A stretch of 64,000 nt of DNA from Linanthus parryae. Taxonomy: Eukaryota > Streptophyta > Magnoliopsida > Ericales > Polemoniaceae. Position 1 is the stretch's first letter, and every line of letters begins with the position of its first letter. The stretch is taken from the NCBI GenBank assembly GCA_023055425.1, contig JALGPY010000005.1:82377495-82441494 (forward strand), written 5' to 3'. The notes beneath the pieces were generated by a model, which was not told the DNA's origin, made no database searches, and saw only the letters and a program-made list of their open reading frames with translations. The translations under genes were made by a program, and so were the position numbers. This document shows, piece after piece, positions 1-11,265 of the stretch.

Positions 1-1350
1 GGTTTCTTAATCACATTAATTGCCTAGTTGTGTTCAACCTCTTATTTAAACAGATGAACATTACTAGCTTGTGCCATCGCATTCCATCATTATGAACCAA
101 GTCGCCCTGCTTTGGCACGCACGAACTTGATAAATAATGATGATCATGAGTGTTTAAATAACGAGAAGGCAAGAACACAATATTTGAATTTTGAGGAATT
201 TTTAAATTCAATTTTAATTGTTTTGTTGATCAAAATCAACTAATCTATCAATTTGAGTTTGGGCACAACTCCAAATAATAGATCCGGGTTGTCTAATTAT
301 CTTATTATCCTAATTGCATGCAACATCCATACACCAACCACACAATAATAAGACAATAAAGTAAACAACCACAAAGCATAAATAAACGTGATGTGGATAT
401 GGCCTTTTCTAGACTAAGATAATTCCAAGTCAATGGAATTATCTATGAACCCTAAAAGCAAACACATCTCCATGCATCTTAATCTTTTGGTCCATCCTTC
501 ATAGTCATGTGGAATGCTCCATGCTCCATGCTCCATGCTCCATCTTTTGTGACTCCTATTGGCTTTGGGCTTCTTTTTCTTCAATCTTAGCTAACAATCT
601 ACTTTATCTAGCACTAGCTAACTTCTATACTAAATAAAATAAATCTCACAAGTTGAGAAAAAAAATGGCACGCAGGCCATAAAACCCTAATTAATTATTA
701 CAATTAATTGATCAGCTCGCAGGCCGTAATCCAAACCACAAAAATTAAACATCCACATCAAACCACATCCTAAGGTCTAATCCAATCACCATGCGATCTG
801 CACATAAACAGTTAAAATCCAATTTTAACGCGCTTGGTCAATTTTAATTGATTTTAGGATTTCTAGGGTTAAAAACGGTCCATGGGCCCAACAATCAAAT
901 CGCCCGGGCCCAACAAGGTGAACCGCAAAGCCATAGGGCCGGGCCGGGCCATAACCCACGCGGCTAGGCCGCGGGCTAGGGCCGCCCGGCCCCTAGGGCG
1001 GCCAAAACTTGGGCGGCAAGCAAGAGGGGCGGTCCCCTAGGGGGCCGAACCTCCTATAGGGAGTTGTTTCCAAAACAACTCCCTTGCTTGGTGCCCAAGT
1101 TTGGTTGTTTCCTTGTTTTGGAAGAACTCCTTCTTCCCCAAGGATGCCCAAACCCTAGATCTAAGATCCTAAAATTTCTCAAACTCACTAATTCATGCAT
1201 CTAATGCAAAAATTAGATCTTGTTATGATAGATTATTGACAAATTGCATCCCATGCTTGATTTGTCTTGTTTTACGCGATAAACAATCAATTTAAGGTGT
1301 AAAACAACTAAAACGTAACACATAAACCACTTTTATGCTCTACGACCTGT

Positions 1351-1363
1351 GGCTCTGATACCA
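1351..1363 (-). other. Primer-binding site (tRNA-iMet type)
   Basis: Read on the minus strand this is TGGTATCAGAGCC, one base after the LTR end. It is the standard primer site complementary to initiator tRNA-Met in plant Copia and many Gypsy elements. It fixes the orientation of the element. Confidence 0.85.
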
Positions 1364-1364
1364 C

Positions 1365-2776
1365 TGTAGGGTTTTGATTCATGGATACGCAACGGAAACA
1401 ATAATTAACCATGCAAAACCCTCCAAGGATCACAAGTCAAGAGACATAACGATCGTAAAGGAAGAAATCAACACACCTTAGGGTTCTCCTTTGATGACTT
1501 CAAACGCGAATTGTGTCACGTTCTCTATAGTTGATCCACGCCTAGATTTGATTTCTAGATCTCCCACTCCTTGGTGCTAGCCCGAAAAGAGGAAGAGGAA
1601 GAAGAATCACGCAAAACGAGACGAACAAGGAGGTGTTCAGCCTCCTTGTGGCCGACGGGGACGGGCGGCGGGCTAGGGGCGGCGAGCTCCTAGCTTGTTG
1701 CTCTCTCCTCTCCTTTTGTTCTCTCCCACTCTTGTTATGTTCAATTATGAGCATAAGTTGTAGGGAAGGAAGGAAGGAAGGTCCTTTATATAGTCCAACA
1801 ACTCCTTGCCAACTACCTAAAGGACTTATTCTAGTCCTACTAGAATTTAATTTAGTCCCTTCCTTGCAAATTAGTCCCTACTAAGTTTGAGGGGTTTTGC
1901 AAAGTGATCCTTCTAATTAATTAATCCAATTAATTAATTCCCAAATCTAGTTCAACTCTATATAGCGTGTGACCTCATAGGTTCTATCTAGTTGGTAGCA
2001 ACTATTTGCTAATATGGAGCGGTTTCTAGCAAAACATCCATTCTAGCCAACTAATAGAATAGTCATCTTGACAACCTTTGTACAAGTAATCGTCTCATCC
2101 CTTTCTCTCTATATCCGGATTGGACACGAGACATACAAGTCACACTCGTATATCCAATCCATAGTTTCTCGATCCATGGGAATAGCCTTATTCGTGCAAA
2201 TAACATCAATATCCCATATTGATTTATTTGAGTCTGGTCAGACATTCTATAAGCACTATCCCTCGAGTGGCCTAGGATATTTGCTCCCGTTATGTGGGAG
2301 GGACAAATTCTATCTACGTCCACTACGATCTCTAAGCTTGCTTCTTATTGTATCCAGTACACGCCTTTATAACTACCCAGTTACGGTAACGCTACCAAAA
2401 TCACACTAATCCACAACTAGAATATCTAGTGACTTCAAGTCTAAGGATGACAATACCATTGCACCGCGAGAAGCGCTTGTGACTCAACATAACCTGTATG
2501 TAGCCTTCTCGGAGATGGGTCAATCCAGTGCGTCATTACCCTTAATGCACACCTATGTGTTGGATCGTGATATCTCCATATCAATCCAACCCCATACTAG
2601 TCTATAGATGATTGTCCCATTAATCATTATACTGGACTAGGGATATTTAAGATAAACAACACAATTGTAAATCTAAGGACTTCATTATATTAAATATTCA
2701 ATAAATAATAAATGAATTTCTAGCCAAAAACAAATTCATACTAAACTAGATTGCCTCTAGGGCATCTATTCCAACA
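1365..2776 (-). repeat. LTR of minus-strand Copia element
   Basis: 1412-bp LTR with TG...CA ends. Its reverse complement is similar along its whole length to the solo LTR at 4593-6022: same first 25 bases apart from small changes, the same TTAATTAA-rich tract, a similar TATA region, and the same AAAACCCTACA end. Confidence 0.85.
1785..1792 (-). promoter_or_regulatory. LTR TATA box
   Basis: TATATAAA on the minus strand inside the LTR, about 420 bases before the LTR end. The copy at 5592-5599 in the other LTR is in the equivalent place, which supports a conserved U3 promoter. Confidence 0.6.
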
Positions 2777-2949
2777 GTTATAAACGGAAAATTGGTAGTT
2801 GAACTCTAAAAAAAATGTATTAATATTACTTAACATAGTGGTTGAGTGTGGTTGAAATGGTAAATGATAAATAATAATATCACCCCAAAAAAATGACAAA
2901 TGATATATATGAAATCTACAAGTATAATATTGATTATGTTGGAGAGACC

Positions 2950-4592
2950 TACGCAGTTTGACGTAGACATGGCTTATGAAGGGCGCAATAATATGACTTT
3001 TTCAGTTGGGTTGGCCATAAATAGCCATGGCTCCAAAGAAACCAGTGGTTCTGGGTGGTGGCTCAAAGACGGCGGAGAGACTATTGTTTATTACTAAGGA
3101 AGCACAAGAATTTGAGGCAGATATGAAGGTTGGTGATAGGATACTCGCATTGATTCGATGACCATTCGTGATGCATGATCATGAAAAGTCAGTATAGGAG
3201 GTAATAGAGCAACTTTGTGGATTGACGGAACGGTTTCATAATTTGATCTATGACTATCTGTCGGACACCCTTCCTCTGATATGAGACATTCAGCATCACA
3301 TGAACTAGACCAAGGGCTAGCCTTCCCAATATCTCCAGTTATCGAATAAGTCCTAAAGAGAATGACATTTTGCATAATAAAGTTGAGAAGTTTCTGGAGA
3401 AGGGATTCATACAGGAGAGTATGAGTCTGTGTGCAGTACCAAACTTGCTTGTACCGAAAAAATATGGATAGTAGAGCAATCAACAAGATAGTAATCAAGT
3501 ACCAGTATCTCATTTCGTAGCTTGATGATATGTTGGACATGTTGGATGGTTTCAAGGTATTCTACAAGATAAATTTGTGTAGCGGGTATCGTCAGATTTT
3601 GATCAGACCTGGAGATGAGTTGAAGTATCATCATATTTTGATTTATATTAAATCAGAAGATGAGCATGTGCGCTACGTGAAAGATGTTCAATAATTTTGC
3701 AAAAAGACAAGTTGTATATCAACTTGAAGAATTGTACTTTCATGAATGACAAGTTGAATTTCCTATGATTCATGTTCAATTTTTAGGGGATTCACGTGGA
3801 TGATGAGAATACTTAGACCATTCGTGGATGGCATACTCCTAAGACAGTAAGAAAAGCCTGAAATTTTGATTGACTGCCTACTTTTGGTCTCTAATTTATT
3901 AGGGACTTCACTACCATAATGTCCCCTATAACAGAGTGCATGAAGAAGGGAAATTCTATTGGGAAGAGAAATCATATTAGATTTTATCCTCATCAAGGAT
4001 AAGTTGTGAACAGCTCAAATCTTAGCCCTCCAAGCTTCGGGAAATTGTTCGAAGTTGAATATGATGCATGCCAGTGGTATTGGAATTGGTGCAGTTCTCT
4101 CACAAGAAGGGAGGCCAATATCTTATTTTAGTGATAAGTTAGTGTTTCCCTATAGTGGTGGATTACCTATTATTAGGATTTTTATGTTGTGGTGCAAGCG
4201 TTGAAGCACTGTGAGCACTATCTGTGACAACGGGAATCATATTATACATAGATTGACAAGCCCTGGAATTTTTGAACATTCAGAAAACTCTAGGCTTTAT
4301 GCACATTCAGTGGTTGACGTTTCTCCAAAGGTTTTCGTTCGTGATCAAGAATAAGTCTGGTAAGCTAAATAAGATTGCTAATTCCCTTAGTCAAACGGAC
4401 AACCATGTTGACTATACTAGTTCATGAGATAGTGGGTTTTGAGACTCTTAATGAGTTGTACGAGGACGACACATATTTTGCAGAACTATGACAATCATAT
4501 AACAGATGACTCTCATTTTTCTGACGGGTATTTACTTAAGGGAAACTGCATGTGCATTCCTAAGACCTCTTTAAGGGAGAAGGTGATGCGTG
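2950..4592 (+). pseudogene. Degenerate Ty3/Gypsy pol, protease-RT-RNase H part
   Basis: Broken coding DNA of a chromovirus-like Gypsy pol. Readable blocks in shifting frames include the linker with DIQHH, the RT entry block with [11 protein letters not shown], the RAINKI block, LDDMLD, and [13 protein letters not shown] (3270-3620). The central RT segment that should follow, with the catalytic YxDD, is missing. The sequence jumps to the block ending in an [12 protein letters not shown] stretch and then to an RNase H region (SGIGIGAVLSQEG, about 4070-4110) and a tether (IKNKSGKLNKIA, about 4345-4380). Many frameshifts and stops make it non-functional. The same pol resumes at 6023 after a solo LTR. 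Confidence 0.8.
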
Positions 4593-6022
4593 TGTTGAAA
4601 TAGATGCCCTAGAGGCAATCTTATTTAGTATGAACATTATTTTGGCTAGAATAATCATTGTATTATTTATGGAGGTATTTAATATAATGAAGTCCTTAGA
4701 TTACAATGTGTTGTTTATCTTAATATTCCTAGTCGTTTATATTGATTAACAGGACGATCACCTATAGACTAGTATGTGGGTCAATTGATATGGGGATATC
4801 AAGTCTAGCACATGGGCATGCATTAGGGGTAATGGCATACTGGATTGACCCATCCACGAGAAGGCAACATACATGTTATGTAAGAGTCACAAGCGCTTCT
4901 TGTTGTGACAATGGTATTGTGGTCCTTAGACTTGAAGTCACTAGATACTCTAGTTGTGGATTATTGTGTTTTGTTATCGTCAAACGCTACACCGTGAGTG
5001 GGTAGCAATAAAGGTGTTAATCGGACACAATAGGAAGCAAGCTTAGAGATGGTAGTGATGTAGAAAGGATTTGTCCCTCCTACATTACGGGATCAAATAT
5101 AAGTGGCCACTCGAGGGTTAGTGCTTATAGAATGTCTGGCCAGACTCAGATAAATCAATATAGGATAATGATATTATCTGCAAGGATATTACTATTCCTT
5201 GGATCGAGAAAATTTGGATTGGATATACGAGTGTGACTTGTATGTCTCGTGTCCAGTTCGGATATGGAGACAAAGGGATAATGCAATACGGTAAAATTGT
5301 TCGCAAGGTTTGTTGGATTACTGACTATTTCTACTAGTTGGGTGACATTGATGTATTGCTAGACACCGCTATATGTTAGTAATTGTTACTACCTACTAAG
5401 TAGAAACCTATGGGGTCACACACCCTAGGGACTAAACCGGACTTGGGAATTAATTAATGTAATTAATTAAATAGAAGGATCAATATGCAACCACAAGCAA
5501 ACTTAGTAGGACTAATTTGCAAAGTGGACTAATCTGTGTATGGATATGATTAGTATTGGGGCTATTATGTAGTTAATAAGGAGTTATTAACTATATAAAG
5601 GGAACACATAGCTTATTTTCTCATAAGTATCATAATTGTTATAACATTAGAGAGAGAAACAAAGCAAGGAGAGATCCAAGATAAGGAGGCCGAAACCCCC
5701 CCCCCTCCGCCCCCCTCCCCCCGCGTCCGCCACTCCCTCTTGTCGTCGGCCTCGTGAGGTGCGGCCTTGGGTGCTTCTTTTGCGTGATCTTCTTTCTTCC
5801 TCCTTCTTTCCTAGCTAGAACAAGGTGTGAGAAGGATCTGGAGCAATCCTAGGCGTGGACGTGGACACTATTTCATGCGAAGTCATCAAGGAGACAAACT
5901 AAGGTACGCATAAATGTTTTCCCTTACCATCATTATGTGGTCTAGTCATCTGATCCTTGGAGGGTCTTGAACCGAATCAATTATTGTTTATTCCGCTTCA
6001 TAATCCGTATCAAAACCCTACA
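4593..6022 (+). mobile_element. Solo LTR (Angela-like Copia)
   Basis: 1430-bp LTR starting TGTTGAAATAGATGCC and ending AAAACCCTACA. It is flanked by the 5-bp target duplication GCGTG (4588-4592 and 6023-6027) and has no internal region, so it is a solo LTR left by recombination. It sits inside a Gypsy pol: the words before and after join into the normal RNase H to integrase linker (LREKVMR then MHGDG). It is homologous to, and inverted relative to, the LTR at 1365-2776. A C-rich tract lies near 5696-5722. Confidence 0.92.
5592..5599 (+). promoter_or_regulatory. LTR TATA box
   Basis: TATATAAA at the position matching the TATA box of the inverted sister LTR. The solo LTR could in principle still drive transcription rightward. 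Confidence 0.55.
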
Positions 6023-7250
6023 GCGTGATATGCATGGTGATGGCTTGAACGAGCATTTAATATGTTACAAGACTATTTCTGCCATTATAGAGAGTTTTGC
6101 TGACCCCAATTGAAGTGGGACGTCGTAACCATTGTTGGTAAGTGCTACGTGTGCCATGTTTCTAAGGGACAAGTCCAGAATATAGGACTTTATACGCCAT
6201 TTCCAGTTCCCAAGGGCATTTCTTCTATTGATTTTGTGTTCCGACTTCCCCGATCTCAACAAGGAGTCGATTTTTTCTTTTTGGTGGTTGATCGTTTTTC
6301 AAAAACGGCCCGTTTAGTTCCTTGTCGAAAGACTGATGATGGGACTAACATCGCAAGGTTGTTATTTCATGAGGTAATTCATTTGCATGTAGCGCATGTT
6401 TCCATCACATTATAACGTGATACAAATTTTCTGAGTCATTTTTTGGTTACTTAATGGAGGATATTTGACACTTCACTCAACTGCACTACCACTGCTTACC
6501 CAAAAACTGATCGGCAGATCGATGTTACATATTGGCCTTGGGGAACCTTGTTAGGTGAATTTGTGGAGATAAGCCCAAGTAGTGAGATGTTGCTTTACCT
6601 CAGGCGGAGTTCGCATACAGTAGTGTAGTACATTCTTCCCATGGTAGGTTTCCATTTTGCAGTTGTATGTATTACTCTGCCTCGTCATACTATGGATTTT
6701 TGTAGCTCCCAAATGGTGTCAAGGGTAGTGTTTCTGCAGAAAGGGTTGCTAAGAAAGTGCAGAAAGTTCATGAGGAAGTTCACAAAGTTTAGAGGTTAAG
6801 AATGTGAAGTACAGGGAAGTTTCAAACAAGCATCGACGTTCTTTCAAAGATTTTCCAGGAAGGAGACTCGGTCATGGTGCTCTTGTGGAAGGAGAGGGCA
6901 TCGTGGGTGCGTATAGAAGCTAAAGCTGCGAACGTGTGGGTCATACAATATTTTGAGGGCATAAATGAATATTCATATTTAGTGTACCTGCCTAGAGGCA
7001 TGGGTATTTCACTGATCTTCAACGTTTTTGGCTTGTTGGAGTTTCATGGTGATGCGCCTATTCATCCAGATGATTGCTAAAAGGATACTGATACAGGACC
7101 AAAGTAATATGAAGACCTAAATAATTGGATATTCTTGATTCTTAGGTTTGTCCATTCGCGATGGACCCAAGCCTATTATGAGCAGACTTGCTAAACAAAC
7201 ATGCCTCCCTTTTAAGGTAGGGAGCACCGGCCATTTTTTATGTTTCGGCA
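6023..7250 (+). pseudogene. Degenerate Ty3/Gypsy integrase and pol 3' end
   Basis: Continuation of the pol at 2950-4592. The integrase zinc/core region is legible: CYVCHVSKGQVQN, GLYTPFPVPKGI, IDFVFRLPRSQQGVDF, VVDRFSKTARLVPC (6145-6330), then the TDGQ-like region near 6500. Further on, GDSVMVLLWKER, YLPRGMGISLIFNV and HPDDC (6865-7080) match the usual C-terminal integrase extension. There are several stops and frameshifts. The final 170 bases are 3' untranslated, with no clear polypurine tract. Confidence 0.8.
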
Positions 7251-7254
7251 TTGT

Positions 7255-7585
7255 TTAAGGGGTCAAATTGTAGTTTTTTGTTTTCTTTACTAATTTTTAT
7301 AGTACTTCAACCATTAGTAACTCGGCAAGGACAACTCAATTTTAAGATTCTGTAAATTATGAATGTCTTAGAATTCCATCATTAGTTGGTGTTGAGCTCT
7401 TGGCCTTTTTTATTCTTTTACTCTTTTTAGAAATATTTTTTTATAATAGAGTTATTTATTCAATTGTAGCTTACAGAATAATTACTTCCATTGTGTTTAA
7501 CTTCAAGGGTTCGTCTGCATCCAAATTTCTTTTTTTTCGGGTGATCAAAGAAGATTGTATATTCTCGTATTTCACTGTGTTAAGT
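7255..7585 (+). repeat. Possible LTR remnant between pol and gag
   Basis: An AT-rich stretch between the end of a Gypsy pol and a site TGGCATCAGAGC (about 7582-7593) that looks like a tRNA-Met primer-binding site followed by gag. A pol-LTR-gag order suggests one LTR shared by two head-to-tail copies. The boundaries are not clean and no second copy is present to confirm it. Confidence 0.35.
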
Positions 7586-7593
7586 GGCATCAG

Positions 7594-7885
7594 AGCAAGG
7601 ATTCACCTTGCTCAAGGCCTCATGGCATGTGTAGACGAACACCGTGTTGTCGTTGAGCACAAGGTGGACTCTATATAGGCTGGTATGGAGAAGCTTTAGG
7701 AGATTATGTAAAAGATCCTTGAAGACAAGACCAATCCCGGCGATAAAGAGCTTTTAAGTGATAGTTCTGCAACGTGTGAACGCCATGGTCCCGTTGTGGA
7801 GTATTCCTGGAGGAAGAAGACCTTAGAGGCAAAAAAAACTTTGAGGAAGAGGAAGATTTTGACTTCTCAAAGGAGGATGAAGATA
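7594..7885 (+). pseudogene. Degenerate Gypsy gag, N-terminal part
   Basis: Follows the primer-binding-like site. Readable as an acidic, lysine-rich N-terminal gag region (ACVDEHRVVVEHKVDSI, then KKTLRKRK) ending in a DFSKEDEDKE-like stretch. It is interrupted at 7886 by insertion of a non-autonomous LTR element and resumes at 9970 with PTKNQRLDQLLQLL in the same sense. Confidence 0.6.
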
Positions 7886-7890
7886 AAGAA

Positions 7891-8382
7891 TGTTAGAAAT
7901 TACGCTCGCGGAAGCTCGATGCCTCTTGTTAGGAACCAAGAAGAGTGATTAGACGAAGAAGAAGATGAAGAAACAACACAATGATATAATGTGCTTCACT
8001 AGTTTTTAGGCTAGCTACATCCACGGCCAGAACGAACCAATTTATTGATGATAACCCAATTACAATCAAACACACTCAACCACACAATATTAGTTTCGAA
8101 CCTGGTCTTTATATAGGCCTACGATACTGACTTGTGCCCAAAGAAACGAAGAAACATTCTAAAATTGAATAAGGAAACAACGAAACCGCCCCAGCCCCGA
8201 TGTCTTCGCACGAAGACAAATTGTCTTCGAAATAAGACTCTTCACAAGAAAAAAAAATGTCTTCGCAAGAAGACACTGACAGTACCCAATTTTCGCGTCT
8301 TCGTTCTTCTTCCTTGCTTCGCCAATTTCTTCGCCGTTTCGTCCAACTTCTATCTAGGGGCTTGAATCACCAAAACATAAAG
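7891..8382 (-). repeat. 3' LTR of the compact element
   Basis: 492-bp partner of the LTR at 9422-9964. The outer end (TGTTAGAAATTACGC on the plus strand) is diverged. The inner end shows CATAAAG where the other LTR has CATAACA. Confidence 0.82.
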
Positions 8383-9405
8383 AATCTCCACCTTGATTCA
8401 AGTTCCCTAACAACCAATCCAATTCTCTCATCAATCCAATTGTGGGTGCGCCTCCCAATCAAGAACGCCTCCACCCAATTCACCAAATCGTTTATTGCCA
8501 TTCGTCTTTTCAATGAACACGCCAATTTTGGTTGCACCTTCAACAATCAAATTCAAAGCGCTCCACCCAAATCGATACGATCAACCAATCAACCAATAGA
8601 ATGTATTCCCAAATTTGCGGTTTTAGAATACATCCACTATGCGGCACAACAAGCGCTCCTTTGCGTCTCAACAAACGCATAGACTTCTGTGTCTCAGTGA
8701 ACACACCATGCACCATGACACAATGCATCTCCCTAACTTCATTACAATGATACTTAACGAAAAAAGTGCCTATCAATCAAGTAAAGTCAATTGCGTCACC
8801 AATACTAACTGCACCAAGACGCCAATAATGTGCCACCAATCAATGCGCTCACATTAACACCTCGTCAATCAATACATGCTCAATAACATGTAACAAACCA
8901 ATCCGTGTCCAATAACGCGTCACCAATCAATCACGTGCCAACAAGACACGTCAATTGATCCATGCCAGGAGCCAAATCCGCCAGGTGACTCGATTCGTCT
9001 CTACCTTGACTTGAATCCTCCTAGCTCCAAGAAAAAGATCACTCCATGCTGATGCTCCAACTCTTACGAGTTCTTGCAACGGATGAGCCCGATTGAGATC
9101 CACACGCCCAATGCTCCACGCCAGAAGCCCGATTGCGTCGGAACGCCAATTGCACGTGAACCTCCAAATTCGCGCTAGAATGCGCGCCCGATGCTCCATG
9201 GAAAAGAACCCGAAAACTCCCCCCAAAAGGAACCCGATTGTTCCCCTAAAAAGGAACCGATAGCTCCCACAATAAGGAGCTCAATAGTTCCCCCAATAAG
9301 GAACTTGGTGGTGGGTGTATCAACAATATTCTCATCAACACGATAGATCTACATCCCAAACAAATTCATCGTCACTCCTCACCAACAAACCCTAACCCAA
9401 CAACC

Positions 9406-9419
9406 TGGCTCTAATACCA
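9406..9419 (-). other. Primer-binding site of the compact element
   Basis: Minus-strand TGGTATTAGAGCCA, two bases after the 5' LTR. It differs by one base from the usual tRNA-iMet-type site. Confidence 0.75.
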
Positions 9420-9617
9420 CTTGTTGGAAAATGACAGCGGAAGCACAAGAGGAGCCAAGAGACGATGAACAAGATGAAGAAACAACACAACGATATAACG
9501 TGGTTCACTAGTTTTTAGGATAGCTACATCCACGGCCAAAACGAACCAATTTATTGATGAGAACTCAATTACAATTAACCACACTCAACCACACAATATT
9601 AGTCTCGAACCTAGGTC

Positions 9618-9625
9618 TTTATATA
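9618..9625 (-). promoter_or_regulatory. TATA box in the 5' LTR
   Basis: TATATAAA on the minus strand, set inside the partial palindrome CCTAGGCCTATATAAAG...CCTAGG. The partner LTR has the same box at 8108-8115. The 21-bp repeats lie upstream of it, where enhancer-like U3 repeats are usual. Confidence 0.6.
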
Positions 9626-9692
9626 GGCCTAGGATACTGAGGTGTGCCCAAAGAAACGAAGAAACATTCCAAAATTGAACAAGGAAACAACG

Positions 9693-11024
9693 AAACCGCC
9701 CCAGCCCCGATGTCTTCGCACCAAGACAAGTTGTCTTCGCACCAAGACAAGTTGTCTTCGCACCAAGACAAGTTGTCTTCGCAAGACGACTCTTCGCAAG
9801 ACGACTCTTCGCTAGACGACTCTTTGCAAGAAGACATAATGTCTTCGCAAGAAGACACTGACAGTATCCAATTTTCGCGTCTTCGTTCTTCTTCCTTGCT
9901 TCGCCAATTGCTTCTCCGTTTCGTCCAACTTCTAGCTAGGTGCTTGAATCACCAAAACATAACAAAGAACCTACTAAGAATCAGCGCCTCGACCAGCTTC
10001 TTCAATTATTGGATGAGTTCAGACATTTCGAGTTCCAACGAGAACGTGAACGTAGAGCCATTCTTGAATTGGGTCTCAGAGGTTAGGTTCCTCAACATTG
10101 TGGAAGTTCCATAAAGTAAGATGGTCCAACTAGTGGCTTTTAAGTTGAAAGGCGATGCGGTTGTTTTGTGGGATAAGTTGTAGAGCGATCGAACCAGGAT
10201 GGGGAAAACTCCATTCCGTACTTGGAGGAGGATGAAGCAGCTACTGCTAGCCAGATGTTTGCTACTAGATAATTAGTAGTACATGTTCATGATATACCGA
10301 TACTATGCACACTATAACCGATATGTTGCATAATACAACTATGAGTTTACGCGATTGTCAGGCTATAACCGATTGACAAACCGCCCCAGCCCCGATGTCT
10401 TCGCACGAAGACATTTGTCTTCGCACCAAGACAAGTTGTCTTCGCAAGACGACTCTTCGCTAGACGACTCTTTGCAAGAAGACATAATGTCTTCGCAAGA
10501 AGACACTGACAGTATCCAATTTTCGCGTCTTCGTTCTTCTTCCTTGCTTCGCCAATTGCTTCGCCGTTTCGTCCAACTTCTAGCTAGGTGCTTGAATCAC
10601 CAAAACATAACAAAGAACCTACTAAGAATCAGCGCCTCGACCAGCTTCTTCAATTATTGGATGAGTTCAGACATTTCGAGTTCCAACGAGAACGTGAACG
10701 TAGAGCCATTCTTGAATTGGGTCTCAGAGGTTAGGTTCCTCAACATTGTGGAAGTTCCATAAAGTAAGATGGTCCGACTAGTGGCTTTTAAGTTGAAAGG
10801 CGATGCGGTTGTTTTGTGGGATAAGTTGTAGAGCGATCGAACCAGGATGGGGAAAACTCCATTCCGTACTTGGAGGAGGATGAAGCAGCTACTGCTAGCC
10901 AGATGTTTGCTACTAGATAATTAGTAGTACATGTTCATGATATACCGATACTATGCACACTATAACCGATATGTTGCATAATACAACTATGAGTTTACGC
11001 GATTGTCAGGCCATAACCGATTGA
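9693..11024 (+). repeat. Tandem duplication spanning LTR and gag
   Basis: Copy 1 (9693-10376) and copy 2 (10378-11024) are direct repeats. Each starts inside the U3 of the compact LTR element and ends in the flanking Gypsy gag remnant, so the duplication arose after that insertion. I see only about three substitutions outside the 21-bp repeat block. Copy 2 is shorter mainly because it keeps one 21-bp unit instead of three. Long frames running through each copy (about 9644-10114 and 10355-10762) are chance LTR-gag fusions. Confidence 0.9.
9711..9773 (-). repeat. Three 21-bp tandem repeats in LTR U3
   Basis: Three exact copies of a 21-bp unit that contains GTCTTCGCACCAAGAC, itself a near-palindrome, followed by shorter GTCTTCGCAAGACGAC and CTCTTCGC variants to about 9860. 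The partner LTR has fewer and decayed copies. Confidence 0.85.
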
Positions 11025-11265
11025 GTGAGACAATCCAACAGAAAGTGGCTCGATATTTAGGGGGTTTGACATTTTCTATTAGGGACAAGGTCGGACTCCA
11101 AACATTATGAAGTGTGGTGGAAGCCGACAATATGGCGTTAAAGTCTGAGATGAGGAAGAAATAGAATACATGGTTTTACCGAAAGGGTCAGTCTAGAAAT
11201 TCTGACAAATTGTCACCAACACGGTACCAACTTTTCACAACCTTCACAGGAAAATTTTAACCATT
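9970..11265 (+). pseudogene. Degenerate Gypsy gag, central part
   Basis: Gag capsid-region remnant after the LTR insertion, present twice because of the tandem duplication. Recognisable in shifting frames: PTKNQRLDQLLQLL, FRHFEFQRERER, LKGDAVVLWDKL, RTWRRMKQLLLA, then after the duplication LSETIQQKVARYLGGL and VVEADNMALKSEMRKK. This block is typical of the retrotrans_gag domain of chromovirus-like Gypsy elements. Stops and frameshifts are frequent. The remnant ends at the junction with a LINE fragment near 11265. Confidence 0.75.

Larger units (their letters stand above)
1..2776 (-). mobile_element. Partial Ty1/Copia (Angela-like) element, 5' LTR plus leader
   Basis: On the minus strand an LTR (2776 down to 1365) is followed at once by a tRNA-Met primer-binding site, so positions 1364 to 1 are the start of the internal region of an element that leaves the window on the left. 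The LTR begins TGTTGGAATAGATGCC, and the following CCCTAGAGGC resembles what I recall of Angela-type Copia LTRs (family assignment from memory). The 1-1364 leader has no convincing coding frame. It contains a very GC-rich block at about 890-1060 with repeated GGGCC/GGCCC words, and a short CTCCATG tandem repeat near 512-545. The second LTR and the target duplication lie outside the window. Confidence 0.75.
7891..9964 (-). mobile_element. Compact non-autonomous LTR retrotransposon
   Basis: Complete element on the minus strand, flanked by the 5-bp target duplication AAGAA (7886-7890 and 9965-9969). The 5' LTR is 9422-9964 and the 3' LTR 7891-8382. The internal region is only about 1.04 kb and shows no gag or pol coding. 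A primer-binding site follows the 5' LTR, and a purine-rich AAGGTGGAGATT precedes the 3' LTR, as in Copia elements. It must rely on proteins from another element. It is larger than typical TRIMs and much smaller than LARDs. It sits in a Gypsy gag remnant. Confidence 0.88.
9422..9964 (-). repeat. 5' LTR of the compact element
   Basis: 543-bp LTR, TGTTATGTTTTGG at its start and CATTTTCCAACA at its end on the minus strand. It is longer than the partner LTR because of extra copies of a 21-bp repeat (9711-9773) and short GACGACTCTTCGC-type repeats in its U3. Confidence 0.85.

Noticed and set aside
1542..1884. Short frames in both strands of the left LTR
   Set aside because: They lie wholly inside LTR DNA and overlap the TATA region; no protein similarity.
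9644..10762. Two long plus-strand frames (156 and 135 codons) with repeated Ser-Ser-His-Gln-Asp-Lys
   Set aside because: They are translations of LTR repeats running into gag out of frame, duplicated by the tandem event; not genes.
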